Assembly: GCA_016213405.1 (NCBI GenBank)
Contig: JACRAM010000029.1
Span: 1 to 51,964 of the forward strand
DNA: 51,964 nt
Direction: 5' to 3'
Source of the DNA: Bacteroidota bacterium
GTDB lineage: Bacteria > Bacteroidota > Bacteroidia > Palsa-948
Shown here: piece by piece, positions 35,655 to 44,386 of the stretch
Numbering within the stretch: the stretch's first letter is position 1
Layout of the letters: each line of letters opens with the position of its first letter
Position numbers and translations under genes: made by a program
The notes under the pieces: generated by a model
Database searches by the model: none
The model's input: only the letters and a program-made list of their open reading frames with translations
What the model was told of the DNA's origin: nothing

Positions 35655-36819
35655 AAAAAGAAACATAGCATTTGTTCATTACCCTCATTATCCCGAACAC
35701 GCCAGGGTAGATACTATGCCGTTTGTCAGCAACACAATAAAAAAACTTGCTGATGCAGGGTGGAAGATTGATTTATACCTCTGGGAAAATCCTTCTATTG
35801 ATTATTCCATAATGTTTCCCAAAAATGTTCATCTGCATTATCAGAATGATAAATGGATTCCGATCGTTGATTCAGTTTTAGTTCGCATTTCAAAAAAGAA
35901 GTATAAAGAGAATACCTATCGTTACAGATTTTGTTCAGGAAAGAAGTATGATTGTGTGTTTGGATTAGGGCAAATCGGTGCCTTTGTTGCACGGCTTATT
36001 TCCAAAAGGAATAATACTCCGCTTATACTTTTCAATGATGAATTTCCGAGTGCCCTTCCTGAAAGTAATTGGAAAATTCATGAAAAAAAGTCAGCTCAAA
36101 CTGCGCGGCTTATTGTTGTTCCGGATGAATCAAGAATTAAATTTCTGCTTGACGATTATGGATTAAATAATCATCCATGGGCAGTTCTTCCGAATGTCAG
36201 CCAGCTGAAACTTCCCGATAAAAAAATTGACTGGCATGAAAAATTAAATATACCGAAGCATCTTGCTCTTTGCCTTCATGCAGGATCTATAGGAGATTTT
36301 GCGATGATTTCTGAATTGATGACGAGTGTTATTTCCTGGCCGGAAAACACAGCATTGGTTCTCAACGACAGGAATAAATCTAATCTGGAACGGATGAAAA
36401 AAATCTATGAACCACTCAACAGGCAAGACAGAATATTCTGGAATGCAGATTCTTTAAGTGACGAAATGTTAAACTCTCTTGTTTCTTATTGCAAACTTAA
36501 TTTCGGTTTATACAGAAATACAAGTCCTAACATAGAATACATTGGGTTCTCTTCAGGAAAAATAATGCGAAGCATTGCAGCCGGAGTTCCTGTTATTGCA
36601 AGCGATTTAGTTTCTTTGCAATTTATAAAAGAACATAAGCTGGGAGTTCTTGTACAGAATCCCATTGAAATTCCAGATGCCATTTCTACCATTCTTCATG
36701 GGAATGAAAATTACAAACAAAACTGTAAAGTATTTTATGAAAATGTTTGCTCTTTTGATAAATACTGGATTTCATTTTGCAAAAAAGTACATTCTGCTAC
36801 GGGTGTAATGATTGATTGA
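35632..36819 (+). CDS. Glycosyltransferase, GT4-like
   Basis: 395 residues. Two Rossmann-like halves: IAFVHYPHYPEHARVDTMPFVSNTIKKLADAGWKIDLYLW at the start, and a C-terminal half with HAGSIGDFAMISEL, PNIEYIGFSSGKIMRSIAAGVPVIASDL (Glu and Gly positions of the donor-binding site), VQNPIEIPDAI. This is the GT-B pattern of group 1/GT4 enzymes. Cytoplasmic, with no membrane segment. The start overlaps the methyltransferase by 23 bases; a later start is possible but less likely given IAFVHYP immediately after. Last gene of the cluster. Confidence 0.82.
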   Translation: MLQERLIEKRNIAFVHYPHYPEHARVDTMPFVSNTIKKLADAGWKIDLYLWENPSIDYSIMFPKNVHLHYQNDKWIPIVDSVLVRISKKKYKENTYRYRFCSGKKYDCVFGLGQIGAFVARLISKRNNTPLILFNDEFPSALPESNWKIHEKKSAQTARLIVVPDESRIKFLLDDYGLNNHPWAVLPNVSQLKLPDKKIDWHEKLNIPKHLALCLHAGSIGDFAMISELMTSVISWPENTALVLNDRNKSNLERMKKIYEPLNRQDRIFWNADSLSDEMLNSLVSYCKLNFGLYRNTSPNIEYIGFSSGKIMRSIAAGVPVIASDLVSLQFIKEHKLGVLVQNPIEIPDAISTILHGNENYKQNCKVFYENVCSFDKYWISFCKKVHSATGVMID

Positions 36820-36882
36820 TTCATAGGTATCATTGTAGTCGCTTATTCATACATTTGTTTCTCTTAAAATATTTTATTATCC

Positions 36883-38376
36883 ATGCAAACACAATTAACC
36901 TTAGATCAAATTCAGGATTTCAAAGGGAAATATCCGAAGCAGCTTTGGTATTTATTTCTATCAGAGATGTGGGAACGCTTTTGTTTCTACGGTATGCGCG
37001 GCATGCTTGTTATTTTTATGGTAGACAAAACGGTTGGGTTAAACATGAAAGATGATACTGCCAACCTTCAATATGGAGCTACACAGGCATTTGTTTATGC
37101 GTTTACTTTTATTGGCGGATTGTTTGCAGATAAAATTCTTGGTTTTCGGAAATCTCTTTTCTGGGGTGGCATCTTAATGATTGCCGGCAGTTGTATCTTG
37201 GCATTTAATCCTCATGATTATTTCTTTTTGGGAATCGGATTTACAATAATCGGCACCGGATTCTTCAAGCCCAATATTTCCACTATGGTCGGATCGCTTT
37301 ATAAAACAGGCGACAACAGAACAGATGCAGGGTTTTCTTTATTTTATGCCGGAATAAATCTAGGCGCGTTGTTAGGAGGATATGCCTGTATTGTGGTCGC
37401 CAAAAACTATTCATGGAATTTAGCATTTGGATTAGCCGCCATTGTAATGACAATCAGTTTGATCACTTTCGTTTTCACTCAGCGAACATTAGGACCCATT
37501 GGACTATCGCCATTTGCAAAAGATGAAAATGGCAAGCGCAAACAATGGTATGAGTATGCTGTTTATCTTGGTTCATTATGCATTATTCCAATTATAATGA
37601 AAATGGTTTCTCAAACGGAATACACAGATTGGTTCATGTATATCATCGGACCCTGCACGCTCGTATATATATTTTATGAAATGCGTAAGTTTTCAAGAGC
37701 AGAGAATAAAAAACTAATTGCCGCTTTAGTGTTTATTATTTTTTCAATATTCTTCTGGGCATTTTTCGAACAAAGCGGTGGCTCTCTGAGTTTATTTGCA
37801 GCCAATCATTTGCATGATACTGTTCTTGGAATTAAATTAGATCCCAACGGAGTTAACAATTCTTCAAATTCTTTTTTCGTAATTATTTTTGCTTCTTTAC
37901 TCGGATTGGTTTGGCTGTGGATGAGCAAAAGAAAAATTGAACCTAATACGGTAGTTAAATTTGGTTTAGGGTTCTTGTTTTTAGCAGTTGGGTTTTATGT
38001 ATTTTATTATACCAGATTTTTTACGGATTCAGACGGAAGAACCTCTTTGGATTTATTCACCTTTGGCTGGTTCATAATTACTTTCGGAGAATTATGTCTG
38101 TCTCCAATAGGAATGTCAATCATGACAAAACTGTCCCCGCTGCGTTTACAGGGAGTGATGATGGGAATGTGGTTCTTGGCAAGCGCTTACGGACAATACG
38201 CTGCCGGAATATTGGGCGCAGGCATGTCAACAGCAAATGAAAACGCCCCGCTAACAGAAAAATTAATTGCTTACACCGATGGTTATAAACAGCTTGCTAT
38301 ATACGCGCTCATTGCAGGTGTTGTGATGATACTCATTTCGCCCTTTGTCCGAAAACTTATGCAGGAAGTTAAATAA
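36883..38376 (+). CDS. POT/PTR family proton-dependent oligopeptide transporter
   Basis: 497-residue inner-membrane transporter with about 14 hydrophobic helices. The family signature ExxER is present as EMWERFCFYGMRG, followed by the GGLFADKILGFRKSLFWGG loop and the PTR2 motif region GTGFFKPNISTMVGSLY; FSLFYAGINLGALLGGY and FFEQSGGSLSLFA are also typical. It imports di- and tripeptides with protons. It starts 63 bases after the polysaccharide cluster and is probably separately transcribed. Confidence 0.94.
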   Translation: MQTQLTLDQIQDFKGKYPKQLWYLFLSEMWERFCFYGMRGMLVIFMVDKTVGLNMKDDTANLQYGATQAFVYAFTFIGGLFADKILGFRKSLFWGGILMIAGSCILAFNPHDYFFLGIGFTIIGTGFFKPNISTMVGSLYKTGDNRTDAGFSLFYAGINLGALLGGYACIVVAKNYSWNLAFGLAAIVMTISLITFVFTQRTLGPIGLSPFAKDENGKRKQWYEYAVYLGSLCIIPIIMKMVSQTEYTDWFMYIIGPCTLVYIFYEMRKFSRAENKKLIAALVFIIFSIFFWAFFEQSGGSLSLFAANHLHDTVLGIKLDPNGVNNSSNSFFVIIFASLLGLVWLWMSKRKIEPNTVVKFGLGFLFLAVGFYVFYYTRFFTDSDGRTSLDLFTFGWFIITFGELCLSPIGMSIMTKLSPLRLQGVMMGMWFLASAYGQYAAGILGAGMSTANENAPLTEKLIAYTDGYKQLAIYALIAGVVMILISPFVRKLMQEVK

Positions 38377-38383
38377 ATGTGCA

Positions 38384-38456
38384 GATAACGAATAACTACG
38401 AATCTACGAATGAATACATGGTTGTTATTCGCAGATTCGGAAAGATTAGTTATCCG
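38384..38456. repeat. Two-armed CGAAT/ATTCG word array upstream of maoC-like gene
   Basis: CGAAT at 38389, 38399 and 38407; ATTCG at 38427 and 38435; outer GATAAC (38384-38389) is inverted by GTTATC near 38449. TACGAATCTACGAAT (38397-38411) is the exact complement of the 15-mer at 16116-16130. Lies between two + strand genes. Confidence 0.7.
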
Positions 38457-38539
38457 TAAATCCTAGAGATATAAGATATAAAGGTTTATTTCTGCTATGT
38501 AAACTTATTTCCCAATATCTTTAACCATATATCTTTTTT

Positions 38540-38965
38540 ATGAAAGACATTTTTGTAGGAAAAAAAATCGACTTCGGAGAGATAATTCTTTCCGAACAGG
38601 AAATCATTGCCTTTGCAAAAGCCTTTGATCCGCTTGAGTTTCATACCAACAAAGAGGTTGCAAAGAAAACCATCTTTAAAGGATTGGTGGCAAGCGGTCC
38701 GCACATTTTCAATCATATTTATCAACGAGAATGGATTCCACGTTTTGGAAAAACGGTGATTTGCGGAACAGGTGTATCAAGCTGGAAATTTATCAAACCC
38801 GTTTATCCCAATCAAAAGATACATGCCGAACTTACCGTTCTTGCTATGAAACCGGATGTTGAAATAGGCGGAACCATCACCACCTGGTTGTTTGAATTTA
38901 AAAACTTGAAAGGAGAAATGGTTCAGACCATGCAAATGGAAGTGATGCATAAGTTGCCCGAATAA
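38540..38965 (+). CDS. MaoC-like hot-dog dehydratase
   Basis: 141 residues, single hot-dog domain of the MaoC/R-hydratase type. Catalytic-type Asp and His in AKAFDPLEFHTNKEVAKKTIFKGLVASGPHI, and the central GTGVSSWKFIKPVYPNQKIHAELTV, where the chain substrate lies. Family members hydrate enoyl-CoA thioesters; the substrate is not determinable. It stands alone, downstream of a two-armed word array. Cytoplasmic. Confidence 0.88.
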   Translation: MKDIFVGKKIDFGEIILSEQEIIAFAKAFDPLEFHTNKEVAKKTIFKGLVASGPHIFNHIYQREWIPRFGKTVICGTGVSSWKFIKPVYPNQKIHAELTVLAMKPDVEIGGTITTWLFEFKNLKGEMVQTMQMEVMHKLPE

Positions 38966-39001
38966 AGTCGCAGAATTTTCTTACCTTAGCAATTCAATTT
39001 C

Positions 39002-39589
39002 ATGAAAGGTGTAAAAATCATATCCTTTTTTCTTGCAGGAGTATTGCTCTTCAGCAGTTTTGTTTTCTTTTCTATTGGAGAAGGTGAAACGGAAGCAATA
39101 AAATGGCATTCTTTCCAGGAAGCAGTGGAACTAAGCAAAACAACTAAGAAAAAAATTTTCATTGATGTGTACACCGATTGGTGCGGATGGTGCAAGGTGA
39201 TGGATAAAAACACTTTCACGAATCCTGTTATCGCGAAATACATGAATGAGCATTTTTATGCGGTAAAACTCAATGCTGAAATGAAAGATACTGTTGTATT
39301 TAACGGGACTACTTTTATAAATCCTAATCCTAAAATTCCCCGCTCTACTCACCAACTGGCGGCATCCCTTCTGAATAACAAACTTTCTTATCCAACCACC
39401 GTTTACTTAGATGAAAACTTTAGTTTGCTCACACAAGTTCCAGGGTATTTACAGCCCACACAAATGGAACCCATCCTGAAATATTTTGGCGATAATGCTT
39501 ATCCGAATACCAAGTGGGAAGATTACAGCAAATCATTCAAAGGAGAAATCACTGCCCCACCGCCACCCGTAACACCTCCATCTCACTGA
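39002..39589 (+). CDS. Exported thioredoxin-like protein
   Basis: 195 residues. An N-terminal hydrophobic segment (about 5-25) acts as signal or anchor, then a thioredoxin fold of the DUF255/SoxW-like group: KKKIFIDVYTDWCGWCKVMDKNTF with the redox CxxC at Cys61 and Cys64, and SYPTTVYLDENFSLL carrying the cis-Pro. The tail PPPPVTPPSH is low-complexity. Probably a periplasmic thiol reductase or oxidase. The next gene begins nine bases downstream. Confidence 0.85.
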   Translation: MKGVKIISFFLAGVLLFSSFVFFSIGEGETEAIKWHSFQEAVELSKTTKKKIFIDVYTDWCGWCKVMDKNTFTNPVIAKYMNEHFYAVKLNAEMKDTVVFNGTTFINPNPKIPRSTHQLAASLLNNKLSYPTTVYLDENFSLLTQVPGYLQPTQMEPILKYFGDNAYPNTKWEDYSKSFKGEITAPPPPVTPPSH

Positions 39590-39597
39590 TTTTTTTC

Positions 39598-39999
39598 ATG
39601 AGCGACAAAATAAATTTAAAGGAAAAAGTTTTACAAGTTCTCAAGATGAATAATCATACCTACAGCGAACTTGCTGAGCATGTAGGATTACCGGAGAAAG
39701 AGCTGGACAAACAGTTTGCTGATAATTCTCTCGAAGTCCGCACACTTGAACTTATTTCCAAAGCCCTGCGCATTCCGCTTTACAGTTTGTTTCGCGATAC
39801 AAACTATAAATTCAATTATGACGAAGAACTTTATTACAATGTGGACATCTGGGGAAAAGAAGGAGTAGAACTAAGAACCGTATTAAAAAAAGATTCTCAG
39901 GGAAATATTGCTGATAGTGAGATTGAAAAACTCAGAAAAGAACTTCAAGAAAAAGAAAAACTTCTTCGTGAAATGGAAAACAAACTGAATAAGAAATAA
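39598..39999 (+). CDS. HTH-domain protein with C-terminal coiled coil
   Basis: About 133 residues from the ATG at 39598; the frame is open upstream but overlaps the thioredoxin gene. Residues about 5-60 look like a Cro/XRE-type helix-turn-helix (HTYSELAEHVGLPEKELDKQFADNSLEVRTLELISKALRIPLYSLF). The last ~35 residues form a strongly charged coiled coil (EIEKLRKELQEKEKLLREMENKL) suited to dimerisation. Likely a small DNA-binding regulator. Targets unknown. Followed four bases later by a lipoprotein gene. Confidence 0.78.
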   Translation: MSDKINLKEKVLQVLKMNNHTYSELAEHVGLPEKELDKQFADNSLEVRTLELISKALRIPLYSLFRDTNYKFNYDEELYYNVDIWGKEGVELRTVLKKDSQGNIADSEIEKLRKELQEKEKLLREMENKLNKK

Positions 40000-40003
40000 T
40001 TTT

Positions 40004-40267
40004 ATGAAAACATTTTTCATATCTGTTGCTTTAATTGTTTCTCTTTTATTTTACGGATGCGGAAATTCAGGAGAGAAAAAGCAAGATGATGGAGCGGTGC
40101 CGCATGATACATCAAACGGAGTTTCTGCAATGCTGCTTGACTCATTGCACACCGACCAAGCATCGCTCGTTTACGTTTGTCCCTGTGGCGGCTGCCCTGA
40201 AGTGAAAGAATCAAAGCAAGGCAATTGCCCAAAGTGCGGATTGGAGTTGGTTGAGGAGAAAAAATAA
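40004..40267 (+). CDS. Lipoprotein with heavy-metal-binding-like Cys motif
   Basis: 87 residues. Lipoprotein signal with lipobox LLFYGC (Cys at about 19). The C-terminal ~30 residues, VYVCPCGGCPEVKESKQGNCPKCGLELV, resemble the heavy-metal-binding domain usually written YTCPMHPEV...PGKCPKCGMDL. Here the Met-His pair is replaced by CGGC, giving more cysteines. Probably a periplasm-facing or outer-membrane lipoprotein binding a soft metal ion such as copper. Probably co-transcribed with the HTH gene. Confidence 0.82.
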   Translation: MKTFFISVALIVSLLFYGCGNSGEKKQDDGAVPHDTSNGVSAMLLDSLHTDQASLVYVCPCGGCPEVKESKQGNCPKCGLELVEEKK

Positions 40268-40278
40268 TAGAAAGAATG

Positions 40279-40353
40279 GGTGGCCAATGGGATTTGAACC
40301 CACGACCTTCTGAACCACAATCAGACGTTCTAACCAACTGAACTATGGCCACC
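40279..40353 (-). tRNA. tRNA-His (anticodon GTG)
   Basis: The minus strand gives a full cloverleaf: acceptor GTGGCCA (from 40352) pairing with TGGCCAC (ending 40280), an encoded extra 5' G (G-1, 40353) opposite discriminator C (40279) as in tRNA-His, D arm with AGTTCAGTTGGTTAGAAC, anticodon loop TTGTGGT, and T loop GGTTCAAATCC. The 3' CCA is not encoded. Confidence 0.97.
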
Positions 40354-40401
40354 GTATATTATAAGAACATTGGGTTGCAAAAATAATTATTTAATGGTCA
40401 G

Positions 40402-41676
40402 ATGAGCATTCCTTTAGCAGAACGACTTCGCCCTAAAACTCTTGACGAGTTCATCGGGCAAAAACATTTGGTAGGAGAAGGGGCAATCCTGAGAAAAGCG
40501 ATTGAGTCTGGCACAATTCCTTCTATGATTTTGTGGGGACCTCCGGGAGTGGGGAAAACCACACTTGCGAGAATCATTGCCACACAACTCAAACGCCCAT
40601 TTTATCAGTTAAGTGCAATTAATTCAGGTGTGAAAGATATTCGTGAAGTGATTGAGAAAGCGCAATCAGATTCTTTTTTCGGAACAAATTATCCTATACT
40701 TTTCATAGATGAAATTCACCGCTTCAGCAAAGCGCAGCAGGATTCATTGCTTGGCGCAGTGGAACGCGGAACAATCACATTGATTGGAGCGACAACAGAA
40801 AACCCTTCGTTTGAAGTTATCTCTGCTTTGCTTTCCCGCTGTCAGGTGTATGTGTTGAAATATCTCGATAAGGAAGACTTGCTTTCGCTTATAAGCTACG
40901 CTTCCAAAACGGATGAATTCCTGAAAAAGAAAAAAATCGTATTGAATGAAAACGATGCATTGCTTCGCTTGTCAGGCGGAGATGTTCGCAAACTTTACAA
41001 CGCACTTGAACTTTTTGTGAATTCTGTTTCAGAAGAGGTCATTGAAATCACAGATGAAAAATTGTTGAATGTTGTTCAGCAGAAAATGGCTTTGTACGAT
41101 AAAACAGGCGAGCAGCATTATGATATTATTTCCGCCTTCATAAAATCAATTCGTGGCAGCGACCCGAACGCTGGAGTTTATTACTTAGCAAGAATGATTG
41201 AAGGCGGAGAAGATCCGCTTTTTATTGCCAGGCGGCTTGTGATTCTCGCATCAGAAGATATTGGCAACGCAAACCCGATGGGATTAGTTCTCGCTAACAA
41301 TTGTTTTCAGGCAGTGAATGTTATTGGAATGCCCGAGTCGAGAATTATTTTATCGCAGACAGTAGTTTATCTTGCCTGCTCGCCAAAGAGCAATGCCTCT
41401 TACAAAGCAATCGGTGCAGCTCAGGAAAAAGTAAAACAGAAGGGCGATTTATCTGTTCCGCTTCATATCCGAAACGCTCCAACAAAATTAATGAAGGAAC
41501 TCAATTATGGAAAGGACTATCAATATGCTCATAGCTTTGAAGGAAATTTTGTTGATTCAGAATTTCTTCCGGAAGAATTAAAAGGAACCAAACTCTACGA
41601 GCCGGGAGATAATGATATTGAAAAAAGATTCAGAGAGTTTTTAAAAAAGAACTGGAAAGAAAAATACGGCTACTAG
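40402..41676 (+). CDS. rarA: Replication-associated recombination protein A (AAA ATPase)
   Basis: 424 residues, normal for RarA/MgsA, a clamp-loader-like AAA+ ATPase acting at stalled replication forks. N-terminal [24 protein letters not shown]; Walker [11 protein letters not shown] (about 45-54); Walker [11 protein letters not shown]; sensor 1 [11 protein letters not shown]; arginine finger region [11 protein letters not shown]-terminal MgsA tetramerisation domain ([28 protein letters not shown] ... [15 protein letters not shown]). Its stop overlaps the stop of the convergent membrane gene by four bases. Confidence 0.96.
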   Translation: MSIPLAERLRPKTLDEFIGQKHLVGEGAILRKAIESGTIPSMILWGPPGVGKTTLARIIATQLKRPFYQLSAINSGVKDIREVIEKAQSDSFFGTNYPILFIDEIHRFSKAQQDSLLGAVERGTITLIGATTENPSFEVISALLSRCQVYVLKYLDKEDLLSLISYASKTDEFLKKKKIVLNENDALLRLSGGDVRKLYNALELFVNSVSEEVIEITDEKLLNVVQQKMALYDKTGEQHYDIISAFIKSIRGSDPNAGVYYLARMIEGGEDPLFIARRLVILASEDIGNANPMGLVLANNCFQAVNVIGMPESRIILSQTVVYLACSPKSNASYKAIGAAQEKVKQKGDLSVPLHIRNAPTKLMKELNYGKDYQYAHSFEGNFVDSEFLPEELKGTKLYEPGDNDIEKRFREFLKKNWKEKYGY

Positions 41677-42125
41677 TCCCCGCCAAACATTTTCCGGGTA
41701 ATAATCTCCACGGGGTTTCCATCATATATCCAGATGTAAATCAAGCCAACAGTGATTCCGCCAAAAGTTTGTTCCACTGTTTGCCAGAGAAGGTCAAACA
41801 AAATGTACTGCGGAGTAAGTGTGCTGTTGAAGGAAACGCCAATCACTAAAGCGACAATGTAGGTGGAGAGCCCGAGCAATGCACCGGAAATGATTCCGCG
41901 CACTAAGGGTTTTCTTGCAAGTTGCTTTGGGAGCTTCATTAAATAAATTTTCGTAACCAGAAAACCAAGAATGAGGTAAGTGATGATTGATCCGGTAAGA
42001 AAAATTTCTTTGGGGTAGGAGAGACGTTCTAAATCGTTCAGAAAAACTCCATGCCAAAGGTATGACAGGGAAAACATTACTACGGAACTTAAAATCCAGG
42101 AAAGAAAAAATCGTTTCGTGCTCAT
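41673..42125 (-). CDS. Four-helix membrane protein of unknown function
   Basis: About 150 residues from the ATG at 42125 (MSTKRFFLSW); the frame runs 11 codons further up. Four hydrophobic segments (about 5-25, 45-65, 80-105 and 115-140) with a basic loop KLPKQLARKPLVRG. No catalytic motif. It resembles small integral membrane proteins of Bacteroidota of unknown role. Its 3' end overlaps rarA (opposite strand) by four bases, and cinA lies upstream on the same strand. Confidence 0.7.
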   Translation of the reverse strand: MSTKRFFLSWILSSVVMFSLSYLWHGVFLNDLERLSYPKEIFLTGSIITYLILGFLVTKIYLMKLPKQLARKPLVRGIISGALLGLSTYIVALVIGVSFNSTLTPQYILFDLLWQTVEQTFGGITVGLIYIWIYDGNPVEIITRKMFGGD

Positions 42126-42181
42126 AGATGCTCTTCTTAACGAAGAAACTTGGAACAAAGTTACAAATTTTAATGAAATCG

Positions 42182-43498
42182 TTAATTAGTTTCCAACACT
42201 GTTCTCAACATATTTAAAGCGGAGAGTCCGGCCCTGTGGATAGTTCGTTCACGATTGCTGCCAAAAAGAAATTTCTCAGAAATTATTTTTTCTGCTGATG
42301 AAACCGAAATCCAAACGGTTCCTATTGGTTTTTCTATACTTCCTCCTGTTGGTCCTGCTATTCCTGTAGTAGCAATTCCGAAATCAGCTTTCAGCCGTAT
42401 CCTTACTCCGCTTGACATTTGCTCAACTACTTCTTTGCTGACAGCTCCATTTGCTTCCAGAATTTTTTCATTCACTTTCAGTACATTTACTTTTATGTCA
42501 TTCGCGTAAGCGATTATTCCTCCATTGAAATAATCAGAACTTCCTGCAATGGAAGTGATGAGATGCCCGATATATCCGCCTGTGCAGCTTTCTGCAACGG
42601 CAAGTGTTTTCTTTTTCTTGCGAAGAATTTCTCCGATTGTCTTTTCAAGAGTTTCAGGTTCTTTTCCGTAATCCTCTATGGCAAAAATGATATCAGGAAT
42701 AATTTTTCTGAGAGAAGTTATTTTTTCGTTAACTGTTTCAGTTAGTTTTTTTTCATCATTGCCTTTGGATGATAAACGAAGTTTAACTTGTCCTGGCGAA
42801 GGAAGATAGGCGAGTTTGATATTCAATGAAGCAAGTGAATCTTCCCATTCTTTTATTTTTTCTGCCAAGGTAGATTCTCCGATTCCCTGCGTGTGAACTG
42901 TTTTGTGAACGATAAATTCTTTCTGAAATCTATTTTTCAGTTCAGGAATAACAAATTCTTCCATCATCGCTTTCATTTCGTAAGGAACACCGGGAAGAGA
43001 AATCCATATTAAGGATTCAGGATTTGGGATTAAGGATTTTTTAAATCCTAAATCCTTATTCCTTAATCCTAAATCATTCTCAAACCACATCCCCGGTGCT
43101 GTGCCATTTTTATTTTTTATTGGAGTGCAGTTTTCCGGAACTTCCGCCTGCCCGCGGTTTGATTCAGGCATTGGAATGTTGCGGGATGAAAACATTTTCT
43201 TCACTTCTTCAAAAATTTCTTCTTTAAAAATAAGTTTTGTATTGAAGAACTCACAAAGAACGGGTTTGGTTATGTCATCGCTTGTGGGACCGAGCCCGCC
43301 TGTGATGAGAATGATGCCTGAACGTTTTTGTGCATCAGAAAATGCTTTCAGCATGTCTTCGCGGTTATCGCCAACAGTGATAAGATGTGTTACAGAAATT
43401 CCGATCAGGTTCAGCTGCTGAGCCATCCATTGGGCGTTGGTGTTGGTGATTTGCCCAATGAGAATTTCGTCACCTATGGAAATTATTTCTGCAAACAT
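42182..43498 (-). CDS. cinA: CinA family protein (NMN deamidase / competence-damage inducible), with in-frame array insertion
   Basis: 438 residues. N-terminal MoaB-like domain (AEIISIGDEILIGQITNTNAQWMAQ, LITGGLGPTSDDITKPVL) and C-terminal CinA domain (VAESCTGGYIGHLITSIAGSSDYFNGGIIAY, IATTGIAGPTGGS, GTVWISV). The family handles pyridine-nucleotide by-products; the C-terminal domain deamidates NMN. Between GTAPGMWFEND and IWISLPGVPYEM, where the family normally has only a few residues, lies LGLRNKDLGFKKSLIPNPES, encoded by an inverted heptamer array (43013-43074). The frame is preserved. Confidence 0.94.
   Translation of the reverse strand: MFAEIISIGDEILIGQITNTNAQWMAQQLNLIGISVTHLITVGDNREDMLKAFSDAQKRSGIILITGGLGPTSDDITKPVLCEFFNTKLIFKEEIFEEVKKMFSSRNIPMPESNRGQAEVPENCTPIKNKNGTAPGMWFENDLGLRNKDLGFKKSLIPNPESLIWISLPGVPYEMKAMMEEFVIPELKNRFQKEFIVHKTVHTQGIGESTLAEKIKEWEDSLASLNIKLAYLPSPGQVKLRLSSKGNDEKKLTETVNEKITSLRKIIPDIIFAIEDYGKEPETLEKTIGEILRKKKKTLAVAESCTGGYIGHLITSIAGSSDYFNGGIIAYANDIKVNVLKVNEKILEANGAVSKEVVEQMSSGVRIRLKADFGIATTGIAGPTGGSIEKPIGTVWISVSSAEKIISEKFLFGSNRERTIHRAGLSALNMLRTVLETN
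43013..43074. repeat. Two-armed heptamer array inserted in frame within cinA
   Basis: GGATT at 43013, 43020, 43027 and 43034 (period 7); the inverse word TCC at 43046, 43053, 43060 and 43067 (period 7). Nine heptamer lengths make 63 bp, 21 codons, so cinA stays in frame. The arms are complementary enough to fold into a hairpin. Confidence 0.88.
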
Positions 43499-43540
43499 TT
43501 AAATAACAGTTAACTCAGTTTTATTTTTACTTCTTCGCAG

Positions 43541-43993
43541 TCAGTATTTTTTTCTTATTCTCCGGAATATTCGTCTGACCAGCATTCCGAATGAACGGGC
43601 AATGGTGCTGAAGATATTGTCATCCTGCACGATATCCGTATTTTCTTTAATTGCATTTGCCAGTTCAATATAATGATAAAGTTTGTAATTCAGCAGCCAC
43701 TTTTCAGCTTTTTTGTCTTTATTAATTGTACTCGCAGTAGCCGCCCATTCTGCTTTTTTATTATCTATGAGCCATTTAAATGCGGTTTTGTCTCCGCGCA
43801 CTGCATGTGCGAATGCGATTACATCAAAATGTTTTTTATCTGATATTTTTTTTAACGAGTCATCGTACCCTTTGAGTGAGTAGTGGAGTAGAATCAGTTC
43901 ATGAAAATTATTTCTTTGCAGCCAGATTCTAGACTCATCCTTTCCTTTTATTAGTTTGACGAGATGCACTATTGTTTCTTTTGAATAGTTCAT
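43541..43993 (-). CDS. Helical protein of unknown function
   Basis: 150 residues, no signal peptide. Almost entirely helical by composition, with two weakly similar segments (HELILLHYSLKGYDDSLKKISDKKHFDVIAFAHAVRGDKTAFKWLIDNKKAEWAA and EKWLLNYKLYHYIELANAIKENTD), perhaps ankyrin- or TPR-like helical hairpins. The C-terminus is very basic (RRIFRRIRKKY), which could bind nucleic acid or membrane. I do not recognise a family. Nine bases downstream of the TfoX-like gene, so probably the second gene of that pair. Confidence 0.65.
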   Translation of the reverse strand: MNYSKETIVHLVKLIKGKDESRIWLQRNNFHELILLHYSLKGYDDSLKKISDKKHFDVIAFAHAVRGDKTAFKWLIDNKKAEWAATASTINKDKKAEKWLLNYKLYHYIELANAIKENTDIVQDDNIFSTIARSFGMLVRRIFRRIRKKY

Positions 43994-44002
43994 AGTTAAT
44001 TT

Positions 44003-44386
44003 TTAAGATACTTTTTTCTTCTTCCTTGCCTTTGGAATTTTTCCAATCCGTTCATCTCCTTTTAAAATCAGTTCGCATATTTTTGTAACAGATTCTTCAA
44101 AGTCACCGGCATTTTCATGAATCATTTGCCATCCCGTTTCATTTTTCCCATCACTTAAGATGTAAACCGATTTCATAGAAGGCAGTTCTTTCCGCAAGCT
44201 ATCGTGATGCTCTTTTCCGGTGGCAAGCCAGACACCGTTGGCATCTGAGTGATCTGCTTTTTTTCTTACGATGAGAATAATCTTTTCTTTTGCATAAATC
44301 GCATGGCATCCAAACATAGGTTTGACGGTGATTTCTAAGGGATGGAGATAATCCAAAATAAAATCAAAAGGGATTTTCTTTTTCAT
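44003..44386 (-). CDS. TfoX/YjbR-like N-terminal domain protein
   Basis: About 127 residues from the ATG at 44386 (MKKKIPFDFILDYL); the frame is open further upstream through a terminator-like hairpin, which argues against a longer protein. Core PLEITVKPMFGCHAIYAKEKIILIVRKK is the TfoX N-terminal signature (VRPMFGG.G.Y.......I......). The tail is Lys-rich (ARKKKKVS). TfoX proteins regulate competence in Proteobacteria, but standalone N domains are widespread with unknown role. Confidence 0.75.
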   Translation of the reverse strand: MKKKIPFDFILDYLHPLEITVKPMFGCHAIYAKEKIILIVRKKADHSDANGVWLATGKEHHDSLRKELPSMKSVYILSDGKNETGWQMIHENAGDFEESVTKICELILKGDERIGKIPKARKKKKVS

